NCBI GenBank assembly: GCA_001598975.1
Contig: BBXU01001602.1
Location: 1 to 52,592 of the forward strand
DNA from: Parachlorella kessleri
Lineage: Eukaryota; Chlorophyta; Trebouxiophyceae; Chlorellales; Chlorellaceae
Direction: 5' to 3'
DNA length: 52,592 nt
In this document: positions 10,198 through 21,509 of the stretch, piece after piece
Layout of the letters: each line of letters begins with the position of its first letter
Numbering within the stretch: position 1 is the first letter of the stretch
Position numbers and translations under genes: made by a program
Notes under the pieces: generated by a model
The model's input: the letters and a program-made list of their open reading frames with translations, nothing else
Databases searched by the model: none
Told to the model about the DNA's origin: nothing

Positions 10198-13100
10198 ATG
10201 CAGTGGCGCTGCCTCCCACTAAAGCACCTGAACCGGCTATCACGCTGTCGAGTCCTCCACAGCACAGAGAGGCCGCCCCAGCGTGTTGCAGCCAGGACGG
10301 TAGCAACAATGAGCTCGCCGAAGCCCCAGCTGCTCAGTGTGGCGCCCATGTGAGTGAGCCTGCTGTAAAGCAGGGCCTGTGGCACGTCTAGCCCACCTGG
10401 CGGCCAGTCAGGAACAGCCAGCCAGCCTGCCCGTGGAAGACCCCCTCACCAATCACCAAGGGGAGCCCTTCTCAGCTGGCAGCGAGTGCAAGCGCGCTAT
10501 TACTTACTGATGTGACTGTGGGCTGCAGGATGGACTGGACCGATGTGCACTATCGGCAGCTGGCCCGGCTGCTGTCTCGCCACACTTGGCTGTACACAGA
10601 GATGGTGGTGGACTCCACGCTCATCCACAACCCGGACCACGACCGCTTCCTAGCCTTCCCCCCTGAGCAGCACCCCATTGTGTGCCAGCTGGGCGGCAGC
10701 GACCCCGCCAAGCTGGCAGCGGCGGCCAAGATCGTGGCGCAGTACAACTATGACGAGATCAACCTCAACTGCGGCTGCCCCAGGTGGGGGTAGTGATATG
10801 GGGCAAGGAACGGTGGGAACCGTTGGCGGCCCACTTGCAAGGGAAAGGGCAACAACGTGTCTGAAATGCTTTCCGTGGGAGGACGGTGTGAATGTTTCCC
10901 CACAGCATACCTGCACGCTGGGTGCATATTGAGCTTCAAGTTGCGGGGTATTGGTCAGGACTCCCTGTAGGGTTCGGCTTGGCCTATGGCGTTAAGCCCC
11001 CATAGTGCCGATGCATCTCTCAAGGTGCCTGCCCGCGCTGTTGTGGCTGGCTGCAGTGACCGAGTGGCTGGAGCCGGTTGCTTTGGTGCCGCCTTGATGC
11101 TGCAGCCCCAGCTGGTGGCCGACTGCTGCAAGGCAGTGGCCGAGGCGGTGGCGGGCTGCACCTCCCACAGCGGGGGCCCTCCCCCCATCACCGTCAAGTG
11201 CCGGCTAGGTGTGTTGATGTGTGGAGAGTAGATTTGGAAGGCGTTCTGAGCACTGCGCACCAGCATCCCTTTGCATGGAGTCTCGGTTATGCAGGTGACA
11301 TCAACAACCTGCCAACCTTCTCAGGGGCGCCGGTAGCAGCCTGCTGCTGGTGTTGTGGGCCGCCTTAGTGAGGCTCTGACGATTTGCTACTGGGCAAGCA
11401 TTGCAGAGGGTTTTTGTGCTGGTTGCAAGAAGCGCTGGCAGTGAGTGGCCTGCAGGTGTGGACAACAATGACACCTATGAGGAGCTGTGCAGCTTCATCA
11501 AGACGGTGTCTGAGGGCTCCCCTGTCACCCACTTCATTATTCATGCGCGCAAATGCCACCTGAAGGGCCTGGTGAGCGAGCTGTTTGCCGGGACCGTGGT
11601 TGGACTCGCTGCCCCTAGCTTGGCAGCTGGTTAGAGGGCTAGTACCTAGGCTCCCTGACAGTCCACGTAGCGCTGTCTGGGCCAGTAAAGGCATGCATGG
11701 TGAGTATGAGGTGCACGCCTGTCCCTGGACAATGTGGTTCAAGTCGCCCTCCCCGGCCTGCCCGCTTGCGCTGCAGAACCCGCATCAGAACCGCACCGTG
11801 CCACCCCTGAGGTACGAGTGGGTGTGGGCACTGAAGCGCGACTTCCCTTACCTGGAGTTCTCCCTCAATGGCGGCGTGTTGACGCTGGCGGAAGCAGCAG
11901 CGGCACTGCGGATGGCCAACCCCGCCCACCTGCCACGCACAGCAGCGGAGGGCGCGGCAGCGGCAGCGGCAGTAGAAGTCTGCGCGGCAGCAGCAGCAGT
12001 CAATGGCTGCGGTGACCGGGACGAGCCAGCAGCGAACGGCACGGCACAAGCAGCAGTCAATGGCAGTGGTGGGGCTGAGGTCGCAGCAATGGCAGCAGCG
12101 GACGCAGGGGGAGCTACCATTGGTGTGGCAGAGATTGGAGCATGTGCGTCAGCAGCTAACAGAAGAAGAGGCTCAGCAGGAGGTTCTGAGGTTGAGCCTT
12201 TCAAGCTGCCTGCCACAGTTGAGGGCGGCATCACAGGCGTGATGATTGGCAGAGCTGCATATAATACCCCATGGGAAGCACTGGCAGACGCTGACAGAGC
12301 AGTTTTCGGCGCAGACAGCAACCCAGCCACGAGCAGGCGGCAAGTAAGATTTGGGATGCTGGGGTGGGGGATGGGGGGAGGGGTAAGGCCGCCCTGCTCT
12401 GTCAGTCTCAAGAATGCAGGTCTGATTGGTGTACCAGTGTGCGCCACCCAGCATTGTTTGCAGCCGCCAAAAGAATGAGCAGTCCCCAAGCTGTTGCTTG
12501 AGCACCACCAGCCTGTTGTTTAGGAACCAATGCGGGGTTCGGGGGTCCGTGAGGAACATAGGAGTAAGGTCCAGCTTGACGCTGCTGTGTCTTCCGCGCT
12601 GGGTGGCAACTTTCAACAGACTCTGGATGCGAATGCTCGGGGCAGCTTATTTTGGACAGCTGGAGCATGTGTCATGATGATTACATCGGTCTTTGCCAGC
12701 ATGCAGACCTGCAGGTCCAGGGTAAGTTACCGCCCCAACTCTGTGCCTGAAATGTGTTGCAGGTGCTGGAGGCTTACGCCAAGTATGCTGATGGGCTGCT
12801 GGAGGCATCACGACAGCGGCAAGACGGCCGGCGAGGGCTCAGCGTGCGCTTGCTGTTCAAACCACTTATGGGCATGTTCTACAATATGCCTCGAGGGAAG
12901 AAGTGGAGGAATGCGGTGAGGCTTGGGGCACTACTGCTTGAAATTGATGATAGGCAGTTGTGTTGAGGGCCCGTTTGCTGTCCGAGGGCTGGCAGGGTGG
13001 ACATTGGGAAGCCAGCAGTGGGAATAACTGTGCATTCACAGTTGCGATGGGGCTGTGAAAAGGAGCATGCCTGTTTTATCAGCAGTGGTCAGTCCTAACT

Positions 13101-13474
13101 AGGGTGGCATAGGCGCGACCGGCTTGCCTGTTCGTCAAGTGCTCTGTCCAGCTGGGTAATATTGCCTGCGTGGTTGCACGTGCTGCACATTTTTGAGATG
13201 GCTGTGGGGCGCCAGATCTCAGAGGCTGCAAAAGGCCTATGGAAAGAGGAGCGACACTGGCGGTTGCCTACAGGTGGACACCGCCTTGAAAACCGCCACC
13301 TCGGTGTCGGAGGTTCTAGAGGCCACGCTACCAGTTTTGCTGCCGGAGACCCTGGATGCCCCGCCTACAGAGACACGCAGCAGCAGTGCCGCTCTGCGGC
13401 ATTTTGCACCTGAGCTTCCGCCGCAGTTTGACAGCCTCTGCTCGCCCGCGGGCAAGCGTGTCAGGGTCAGCTGA
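10198..13474 (+). CDS. tRNA-dihydrouridine synthase, DusA type
   Basis: FMN enzyme reducing uridine to dihydrouridine in tRNA D-loops. Exons 10198-10349, 10529-10783, 11057-11208, 11456-11571, 11777-12343, 12763-12915 and 13274-13474 splice in phase to 531 residues. The first in-frame ATG is at 10198; a TGA lies in frame upstream. The leader [20 protein letters not shown] is arginine-rich without acids, as expected for plastid or mitochondrial import. Barrel motifs follow: [50 protein letters not shown] with the catalytic cysteine in [38 protein letters not shown] and [17 protein letters not shown]. An Ala-rich stretch of about 85 residues (roughly 11930-12190) is inserted between the NGGV and GGITG elements, which are close together in other DusA proteins. 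The C-terminal helical domain contains [20 protein letters not shown]. Confidence 0.93.
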
Positions 13475-14520
13475 AGGTGCAGCACGTTGTCGCACAAGGC
13501 CGGCATTGGCGTGGTGAGAAACATATTTAACTTGTTCAGGTTGCATAATGAGCTATTGCAGTCTGGAGGTAAAGCTGACCGGTAAGGTACTGCGATATGG
13601 CCGACAGTTACAGGGCCAAATCACTCTTTCTTGACATACTACTAGCCCAACACAAGCCTCATTCAAGACCTGCAATATAGTTGCATGAAACCTTGGCGGC
13701 CCCTCCACCTTTCGACTAGCACTGACACTCCTAGCTATATCACTGCCCTCTACGTATACAGTATTGAAATAAAGACCCCCGAGACTTGAGGTCTTCAAGC
13801 ACACTAGAATGGCTAGGCAAGCTATTCACCACTGCTGGCTGCTCCCTTATGCTGCCTGGGCAACGGGATTCGCCCTCGTCGTCTGGCAACAGCAGCAGCC
13901 CTGCCTCCAAAGCACAGCACGGTTCCTGGCTGCAGGAGCTCTCGCTGCCATCGCTGTCCCAGGGTGACTCTCTAAACTCAGTGGTTGCGAAAGCGTCAAG
14001 GGCGGCCAACGGGGTGGCTGGAGGAAATCCAAGGCTGGCATCCATGACGGGTCGCCTGCGAGACAGGGCAAGCAGGAGGTAATCAGACAGAGGGACAAAT
14101 AAAGGGTTGCAAGGCAGAGAGGCTGGCAGCAAGATAGCAGGGCCCAACGAAGCCACGTACCCGATGGATCACCACAGGTTGCAGAGTAGGCTTAGCAAGA
14201 ATGCACAGATCGGAGAATAAGCGATGATCCCAAGCGAAAGCAGATTCACCAGGAGAATGCGAGGGCCCTGCAGGGTCAGCTGTTCAAAAACACCAGGGGT
14301 TACTCGTAATTCTGAGCATTTTTCTGCAGGCGAGTGCCCCTCCTCAGCACAAGTGGCGGAACCATCCTGTTTCTTTCGCCTGTCCTTCAGGCCACAACAA
14401 CCGCCTTTGCATATTTGAACACCTTCACAAGCACGCCACGCGGGTGTTGCATGCGGTGTTGATTTCTTGCTTTGCGTTAGCACCTCAGGATCATTCCCGT
14501 GGTGCTGCCCCTAGCCTTGA
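13475..14520. other. Region between DUS and cyclin genes
   Basis: About 1 kb holding the DUS 3' UTR and the cyclin promoter. It may contain a minus-strand gene fragment (see 13740-14279). No TGTAA signal is evident after the DUS stop. Confidence 0.45.
13740..14279 (-). CDS. Doubtful membrane-protein gene, 3' part only
   Basis: Two stretches join in phase on the minus strand: 14279-14173 and 14055-13740. The first reads LTLQGPRILLVNLLSLGI then IAYSPICAFLLSLLCNLW, a long hydrophobic run that could be one or two membrane helices. The second begins RPVMDASLGFPPATPLAALD, is Ser/Glu/Asp-rich in the middle (DSDGSESSCSQEPCCALEAG), and ends at TGA 13740. The donor between them (GTGATC) is poor and I cannot find a convincing first exon or start codon. 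It may be a chance open frame opposite the cyclin upstream region. No family is recognised. Confidence 0.25.
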
Positions 14521-16268
14521 ATGTCCAGGCTGCAGACTTTCCAGCTACTCACCGAGAGCGAAGTACAGAACAGCCCCAGCAGAAAGGACGGCGTTTCCCC
14601 TCAAATAGAAGCCAACAGGCGTAAACTAGCAGCTAAACACATATATGAAACGGGACAAGCTTTTTTTCGGTGAGGGTGCGAGGCCCTGTCGCCTGACGCG
14701 TCCTCTCCTTGCCTGCCTTCTTTGGCCTTCCTAGCCAGTTGTGCATGCCTGGGGCTGAGCTCCCTTTGGCACACACGGCCACAGGTCTGTGGGCACGTCC
14801 GCGATAGCAGTGACCTACTTCCTGCGGTACTTCGCCCGCAAGAGCATGAAGAGAAACGACCCCTTTGTGAGTCCTGGACGGCACGTTGGGTTGCCTTGCT
14901 TGCCCCCGTATCCGCTTCCTGAAGAGCAGCGCAAGTGTTTACGTTATCTGTAGCAGAGTTTTGCTGTGTGGGAACGAAGGGCCACTTGTCGCCTATGGGT
15001 GCACTGGTCAGTGTAGCAAGCCGGTAACCAGGTGGCCTAGGGGCAAAAAATGCAGTACCTATGGCCAAAGCGGGCGCAATGTAGAGTGTACTGACCTGCT
15101 TGTCAGGGCTCATGGTATGGGTGCATGCCAGGCCGAGGGCCGCTCAGGCGCGCTTGGGCTTCCCTGTTGGCATAGCGTCCCCTCTAGCTCCTCAGCCCGC
15201 ACTGCTTGGGTGGTGTCGCTTGCTTTACAAGGTTGCTAGCTCCCGTTGTTGCAGATAATCGCAGCAGGGTGCCTCTTCCTGGCCACCAAGTCGAATGATG
15301 ACACCCACCGTATCTCAGGGGAAGCTATTGTGTCTGAGATGCTCAAGCGGTGGTACGGCCGCCAGAACCAGAATATGCGCGCTCGGCTGGGTGACACCGC
15401 CTTTGTGGCCAACATGTTCGCCTCCCTTGTGGAGGCGGAGCGCGCCATCCTCTACACAGTGGGCTTTGACTTCAACATCGACCTGCCCCACACCCAGTTT
15501 GTCCAGCTGCTGCGCCGGCCGCGCTTCACCTACCTGAAGGAGAACGCGGAGTTCCACCAGTATGCACTCAACTTCTGCAACGACGTGATGCGGAAGGACG
15601 GCACCCTGGTGCTGCAGTACACGTCCGGGGAGATAGCCCTGGCTGTCTTCTACCTCATATTCAAGGCAGCCAAGCGGGAAAACCTGTCAGCCATCCCACA
15701 GCCGGAGGGCGAGCCCGATGGCAGCCCATGGTATGTTGAGGAGGGCTTGGCAGTGGAGCGCTGTGCAGAGATTACGGCGCGCCTCAACAGTCTGTATCAG
15801 GTTGGCGGCCCAGCCGCGGCAGCCAGTAGCCAGCCAGCCGCCAGCGTGGCCACTACGGTGATGCCTGGGGCCTCGTCCTTGGGCGGTCCCGCGCCCTCGG
15901 AAAGTGCTGCAGCAGTGACTGTTGTGCCACGGCCAGCAGGGGCAGAGGGCGAGGGCCCAGGGGAGGCAGTCGACAGTGTCGCTGCCCCACAGCGTAGCCC
16001 CGCCCCGCAGCAGCAGCAGCAGCAAAACCAGCAGCAGCAAGAGCAGCAGGGCTCTGGCAGTGAACAGAAGCGACCGCGGGAGGAGTCTGGGGCTGGCCCT
16101 GCCAGCAAAGTGCCCCGCCGTGCCCCTCCACTCACGCCACCGGCCTCTCAGGCTGCCAGCACTGCCAACACGCCCGTGTTGGCTGCTCCACCTGCAGCCT
16201 GTGGCCAGCCTGCTAAAGAGGGTAGTGACAAGGAGGAGGGGGAGCTGGAAGAAGGGGAGGTTGCCTAA
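14521..16268 (+). CDS. CYCT: Cyclin T/K-like transcription-elongation cyclin
   Basis: Likely partner of a CDK9/CDK12-type kinase acting on RNA polymerase II in the nucleus. Exons 14521-14669, 14785-14866 and 15255-16268 give 414 residues. A TGA in frame directly precedes the ATG. The first cyclin box begins with the diagnostic NSPSRKDGVSPQIEANRRKL and continues ATKSNDDTHRISGEAIVSEM and MFASLVEAERAILYTVGFDF. The second box runs NIDLPHTQFVQLLRRPRFTY, FCNDVMRKDGTLVLQYTSGE and AVFYLIFKAAKRENLSAIPQ. From about residue 250 the protein is disordered and Ala/Pro-rich, has a Gln tract near residues 328-345 (CAG-rich DNA about 16007-16050), then KRPREESG and an acidic end DKEEGELEEGEVA. Cyclin L is the main alternative; the missing arginine-serine tail argues against it. 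The upstream DNA was not seen to supply an earlier exon. Confidence 0.88.
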
Positions 16269-16969
16269 GTGGTTCGGAATGTTAAGGCTTCGTTTATAGG
16301 AGTGGTTAATAGCGAGTAGTGAGCAGGGCTGCAGCAGGGGTGGGTAGCGGACATAGGGCAGCGTTTGATGCAGTGAGCTTCGGTGCTTGTGCGTCATTTG
16401 CCCAACCTCGCAGCTTGTAGGAGGCTTGATGTGCCGCTGTTCATAGCTAAGGCTTAGGCCTTCCCTTGCTGGATTGAGGGACTTCTTTCTAGCTGGCCTG
16501 ACTGCGCTGGCGTTTTCAGTTTTCACATTCTGCTACATCTCTTGCACTGTTTTTTCTTTGCTTGTTTTTGCTGTTACTGCCAGCTTGATCAAGTTTGTGT
16601 ATTTCATTTGCATGCCGGCCCACTTTGCCCTTGGTGTGCTGATGTCGCGCTGCTAGATGCATGCAAGGGTGCGTGATATACATGGGACTGGCCCTTCAAA
16701 GCTAGACTGCACCGTGCAGTCCTTGATGAAATTTGATGGATGTGGAGTTCAACCCGAGCTATGAGAATTCCCGACCTTGCATCCACAGCGGTCATGGAAG
16801 GCTGTCGTAGTGCACTGAAACAGACTGCTTACGCAATAGCTAGTACAAGACATGAGCGGAAGCAAGGTACCCAGCAGACTGACTCGCACATAACCTACAT
16901 GCCACGCCTGTTCTGACCCCGGCCACCCAGCAATCAAGAGCATGGCCCAAGGGAACAAGGCGCATGCAG
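16269..16969. other. Convergent 3' region between cyclin and GT61 genes
   Basis: About 700 bases for two 3' UTRs. A T-rich part near 16490-16640 gives a short hydrophobic open frame, which I read as composition and not as a gene. No clear TGTAA was seen on either strand close to the stops. Confidence 0.5.
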
Positions 16970-19900
16970 CTAAACCTGTGCTGGCCAGTCTAGGAGGGCA
17001 TCCTCCACTGAATAGCCAGCATACACCAGAGGCAGCCTGTCTGCCAGCAGCTCCCGCAGCTCCTCTGTGTTCACCACCACATCCACGTTGGTGTGCGCCT
17101 CCACACACTCCTCGGTGTTGCACTGCAGGCGGAGGGCAGCCGGTCCTTTGTTGCATGACAGTTGGGCGCTTAGGTTGTGAGGAAGACGTAGTGCAGTGTT
17201 TTGTGACTGAGATTCGCCCTGCCTCTCCGTGTTCTGAAGTGTGCACCATTCTTGCGGCCTGTTGCTGGCAGTGAACTACTGACTACCATCAATAGTGGTT
17301 TCCCTGCATTTCACACCACCTGCCTTACACAGGCTGGTCGCCATGCACCCCGGTCAATGCATTCCACCGCTGCTGCGAGCTCTCACCTGCAAGGACGGCC
17401 AGTCCCCAAAGCGTGCAGCGTCACGCTTGGTGAGATAGACAGTCTGGTTGCGGTGGCGGGCCCGCCAAGCATAGTGGTGGATGTCCCCCATCATCTCAGT
17501 CTGGACCTGCAGCACGCACATGAAGGCAAGACGAAAAGTGACGCGCAGTTGATAAGCTTTGTGTACCTTAGCCTGTCATGCTCGTGCTGGCATGAATGTT
17601 ACCACAGGCAACCTGTCACCACATTATGATAGCAATGGGCTTGGGTCTACGACCGCAAGGAATATGAACACGCGCCATACTAGCACAGACATGCGGCCAG
17701 GTGATAGTTTGGCCTGACAGAGAACCACAGCTATTGCCGTGCAAAGACTTGCAGGTCGTGGGCCACAAAGGCAGTCCAGCAGTACCAGGCAGTAGCTTGG
17801 CTGTCCACCTCCGCATCACAACCTGGAGAGCCAAGTTACAACAGGGAAAGCCATCCCCAGAGGAGTGATACACATGCATGGTTATGCTGCTGTACCCCGC
17901 CACACAAGGTCGCATGCTGCCCTGCAAGAGCCAGCAGAACTCCCGCAGTCCTACCTTAAAGCTCTGGTCCAGGTTGTGCCAGATCCAGTTCTTCTGTATG
18001 AGCTCCACCACCGCACTGCCTGGGGCCAGGAACTGCGCATTGGCCAGGTTGGAGGTGTGCACGCTGATGTACACCCCCGTGCTGGCCATGGTCTCAACCT
18101 GCTCCCGGAAGCTGGTGCTGCTGTTGAACTCCACCACGCGCACCTGCACCCAACAGGCCAGCCAGCCAGGTGGGCACTTAATGAACTGCAGAGCCAGCAC
18201 CAGGCAGCCTTGCTGCATTGGAGGCGGCCAAGAGATGCCCTCCACTCCTCACTCACAGTAATGCCACTTGCTGGCAGACTTACGTTGGAGAGCTTCACAC
18301 CGGCCACCTTCCCCTGGCTAGCCTTTGCCGCCACTTCCCAACCACCTATAAAAACCCCAGCCAAGCTTGGCCTGCACCCCTGGGCTTGCTAGCCCCACTC
18401 CTCTCTCTGCCTATTCCAGTGAGCACATGCTGCCGCCTTCCTACACATTAGCTCCTCACCTCCCCAAACTCTTGCAGCATGCGGACCATCTGGTCCTCAT
18501 TGATGACTTGCCGGTTGGCACGCTTACGCTGGAAGGTGATGGTGTTGGGCACATGGTCGCGCTGTCCTGGCGGCGGCAATCCATACTGCAGATTAACACA
18601 GGGTACGGGCATTCATCCCAAGCCTTGCTTCCCTGCACCTAGGGACGACCTGCTACCTGTTGCAAGCGAGCTGCGGTAGTATTTGATCTCCAAACACGCT
18701 AGCACAACTGCTTAGAGTCTTATGTAGACGCCTACCAGGCACACACAGAGGTGAGCAGGCTGAAAGCCATCTGCTTGCCTGTGCATACACCATCTGCCTG
18801 AAGAGGTGTGCATCTTCCTTGTTCAGGAAAGTGCGTGTGCCGCCATTGAACGTGTCCTTGACGACCATCACCCGCTCAAAGCAAATCCACTCCTGCTTGC
18901 TGAACCCCTCTAGCGGCGCCACTGCAGTGGGGCAGGGTGGAAGCATGTCAACGCTGCCCAGTAAGATGTGCGTGCATGTAGCTGCGCTAGCCACGGTATC
19001 ATCCTTCCGCCGCTTGGACAGGTAATCATGACATTCCTAGGGCATGGTTTGCTCGGCAGGGGTGCATGTGTTCACCAGGACCTAACATTACATCCCTGTG
19101 CACACTGAAGTTCCCCTGCCCTAACCCTTGAATGAGCACATGCCTCTGCGCCCACCGCACGTGCCGGCAGGTAAACTCAACCCAAACAGATCAGAAAGTC
19201 AACGGTAAAGGACATGGCTTCACATGCCATGCTGCTCTCTCCCTCACTTGAGCTGTTATACCTGCCTCACAGTGTCCCAGCCCTGGCCACACTCACATAT
19301 CTGCTTCCACACCGAGTCGACCTCCTGGTGCAGCATCATAGGCGGCAGGTCCTGCTCCGCTCCCACCCCCAGCGTGACCGCCAGCACAGAGCGCACCCAC
19401 TCCATGAGGTGCGTCTTCTTCAGGTGCAGCAGCATCATCTGACTGGGCGGCCGGGCGAAGCTGGGCTCCAGCCGCAGCACACTGAACAGCGGGAACAGCA
19501 TCTCGGACCAGTGCCCGATGGCCGTCTGCAGGGAAGTTAGAACAGCCAATGCAGGGCGTAAGCGCCGAGCAGGTTCAGCGGGCCAAGCACCTGCCAGATC
19601 ACCCATGTCGCACCGCCAGCTGTACAGGTGACACGCAGCCAGCAGATGCCGGCAAACCTATTACTTCAGGCTGCGCAATAAGTAGCCCAACATCAGATGT
19701 AGCCTGCCTCGTAGCTTAGCCAGCAAGCCTTCTCACCGGGTGCAGGAAGAAGATGAAGTCAAAGATGAGGGTGTCCCCAGGTATCACATGGGTGTCCACT
19801 GTCTCCACAAAGGCGCTGGCATTGTCAACATGCATGACGTTGAGCTCCTGGTTGCGGGACATCTTGAAGGAGGGCTGCGCAAACAGACACCCATGCGCAA

Positions 19901-21220
19901 CTATATTGCCGTACCTTACTTGTAAATAGGTTGCTCCTTCAACGTCACGGTAGTTGCCAACAACCGTCAATTACAAACGTGGAAGGATAAGAACTTGAGC
20001 TGGTCATAGCGATGCGGTGGCATTCACACATGAACCCCACTATGTCACCTCTATCCATGCATCTACTCTCATATTTGAACAGGGCCCAGGCATAACCCAC
20101 CACTGTCTGTGGCCCGTCCACAAGCAAATAGAACCTGCCATTGTTGAACCTGCAGGCCACACGCCACTACAGGACATACGTCAGAAGGACAACAGCGCAA
20201 AGCTTCACCAAGACATCGAGAGCACGGCTTGATTCGCTGCGACATTTGCGCTCTCTGCTAGAGCTGAGGCATCAGTTCAGCAGCACCCACCTCGAACTCT
20301 ACATCAATCCTGCTAGATCACAATGCGCACAGCAACTCACTCCGGATGACCTGCCTCTTCAGCAAACGCACCAGAGGTTCTCATATATGCAGTGGAAGTC
20401 CTTGCAGCTAGCTGCTGACCGTGGTGTGCCGTTTCGCCACTGCCATGCCTTAGGATTTCGTGCCCCTTTTACGAGGCAGGCTGCTGGCTGCTTGGGGTCC
20501 CACCGCTGCGAGGCTGCATCCCAATACTCATAAGTTCGCACATCCCAGAAGCCTGGCTCTTTGCCCTGAATGTGCAACAATGGCAGTACGATAGTGAACG
20601 CCCTGAAGCTATTCCAAATGCAGAACTAATGACAAAGCAACCGGCACTGGCGTCCATGCTGCGGCTACCGTTTTCCACCCAGCAGCTTTGCCACCGCTGC
20701 TCAAGGACGATGGAAGGCACGCAGCCTGTACTGCCTGCTAGTACCTAGCTAGTACCTTGGGGTAGACTTCTCGCCACTTGCAGCCCTTTGGGAAGGGTCC
20801 GCCAGAAGGCCCAGCCACCTTCTCCCTGCTGCCGCTTGCACTGCTGCCGCTGCCCTGTGGCCACCAGCTGCTGGCCATACCGGGCTGTTGCAATGGTACG
20901 GTGCTCAGCTTGGCTCCTAAAAGGAAGGCCCCTGTCAGAGATATGCTCAACAGGATGTAGGGCAGCCCAGGCACTGCTCGCCACCATGGCTTTCGCCGGC
21001 CTGCTGCTGCTTTCCTGCTGCTGCGTGCCTGAAACTGTCTGCCATTTTCGTTGGGAGCTTCCACGGCAGGCGCTAGGCAGCCACCGTTGGCATCCACGTG
21101 CACGCCCCTGACAAGCTTTTTAGGTGGGGCGTGGCTGGGCATCACCGCTGGATATGCTGTATGCTCCATGGCGCCAACTGCGTTTGCTGGTCTGCCTACG
21201 GCCTTCCTACTCCCTACCAT
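16970..21220 (-). CDS. GT61-family (DUF563) glycosyltransferase, type II membrane protein
   Basis: GT61 enzymes include plant xylosyl- and arabinosyltransferases and animal EOGT; they act in the Golgi or ER lumen, and the acceptor here is unknown. Exons in transcript order: 21220-20756, 20565-20372, 20149-20101, 19874-19737, 19525-19297, 18921-18791, 18585-18460, 18313-18284 (uncertain), 18143-17955, 17506-17387 and 17122-16970, about 607 residues in phase. One membrane anchor lies near residues 83-104 (GLPYILLSISLTGAFLLGAK) after a basic cytosolic tail. Luminal signatures include KDFHCIYENLWFNNGRFYLL, TAIGHWSEMLFPLFSVLRLE, EWICFERVMVVKDTFNGGTR, FREQVETMASTGVYISVHTS and PGSAVVELIQKNWIWHNLDQ. 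The C-terminus is MGDIHHYAWRARHRNQTVYL then EAHTNVDVVVNTEELRELLA. The 30-base exon could use a slightly different acceptor, and a further exon near 17750-17822 is possible. Confidence 0.85.
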
Positions 21221-21509
21221 GCTGTCAAAACTTGCTGCATAGAGACAACTGGTTGATCAGCAGGGTCTTCAGTAAGGGCCCCAGGAACTATTCTCTTTGT
21301 CCAAACCTAAGATCTCGATACAAGAGTCGTAGGATCATCAATTGAGGCTCGAAAAGGGGGTCCATAGCACTGGCGGGATGTTTGGTTGGACGCAGCAGGC
21401 GCTCCATGGCCGGCTGGTGCACCGTGAACAAGGCACGGCCTTGGATCGTCATACTCAAAAACCCAACCCAGTGCCTGGCCGACGCCTCAACAGCGCAACC
21501 CAAAAGGTC
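21221..21509. promoter_or_regulatory. Shared upstream region, GT61 / aspartate kinase
   Basis: Only 289 bases lie between the two divergent ATGs. Plus-strand open frame continues through part of it, but the transit-peptide-like sequence starts at 21510, so I treat the gap as a shared promoter and 5' UTR. Confidence 0.4.

Noticed and set aside
10143..10385. Minus-strand open frames with hydrophobic content opposite the first DUS exon
   Set aside because: The plus strand encodes the in-frame leader and the SVAPMMDWTD motif across the first intron, so the minus frames are shadows.
14521..14669. Minus-strand frame reading FYLRGNAVLSAGAVLYFALG with a perfect GTGAGT donor, looking like a membrane exon
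   Set aside because: It lies exactly opposite the first cyclin exon, whose plus-strand frame has the diagnostic NSPSRKDGVSPQIE motif, an in-frame stop before the ATG and matching phases. The minus frame does not join in phase to the neighbouring hydrophobic stretch.
16474..16656. Small plus-strand hydrophobic open frame after the cyclin stop
   Set aside because: T-rich 3' UTR composition explains it; there is no start context, homology or following structure.
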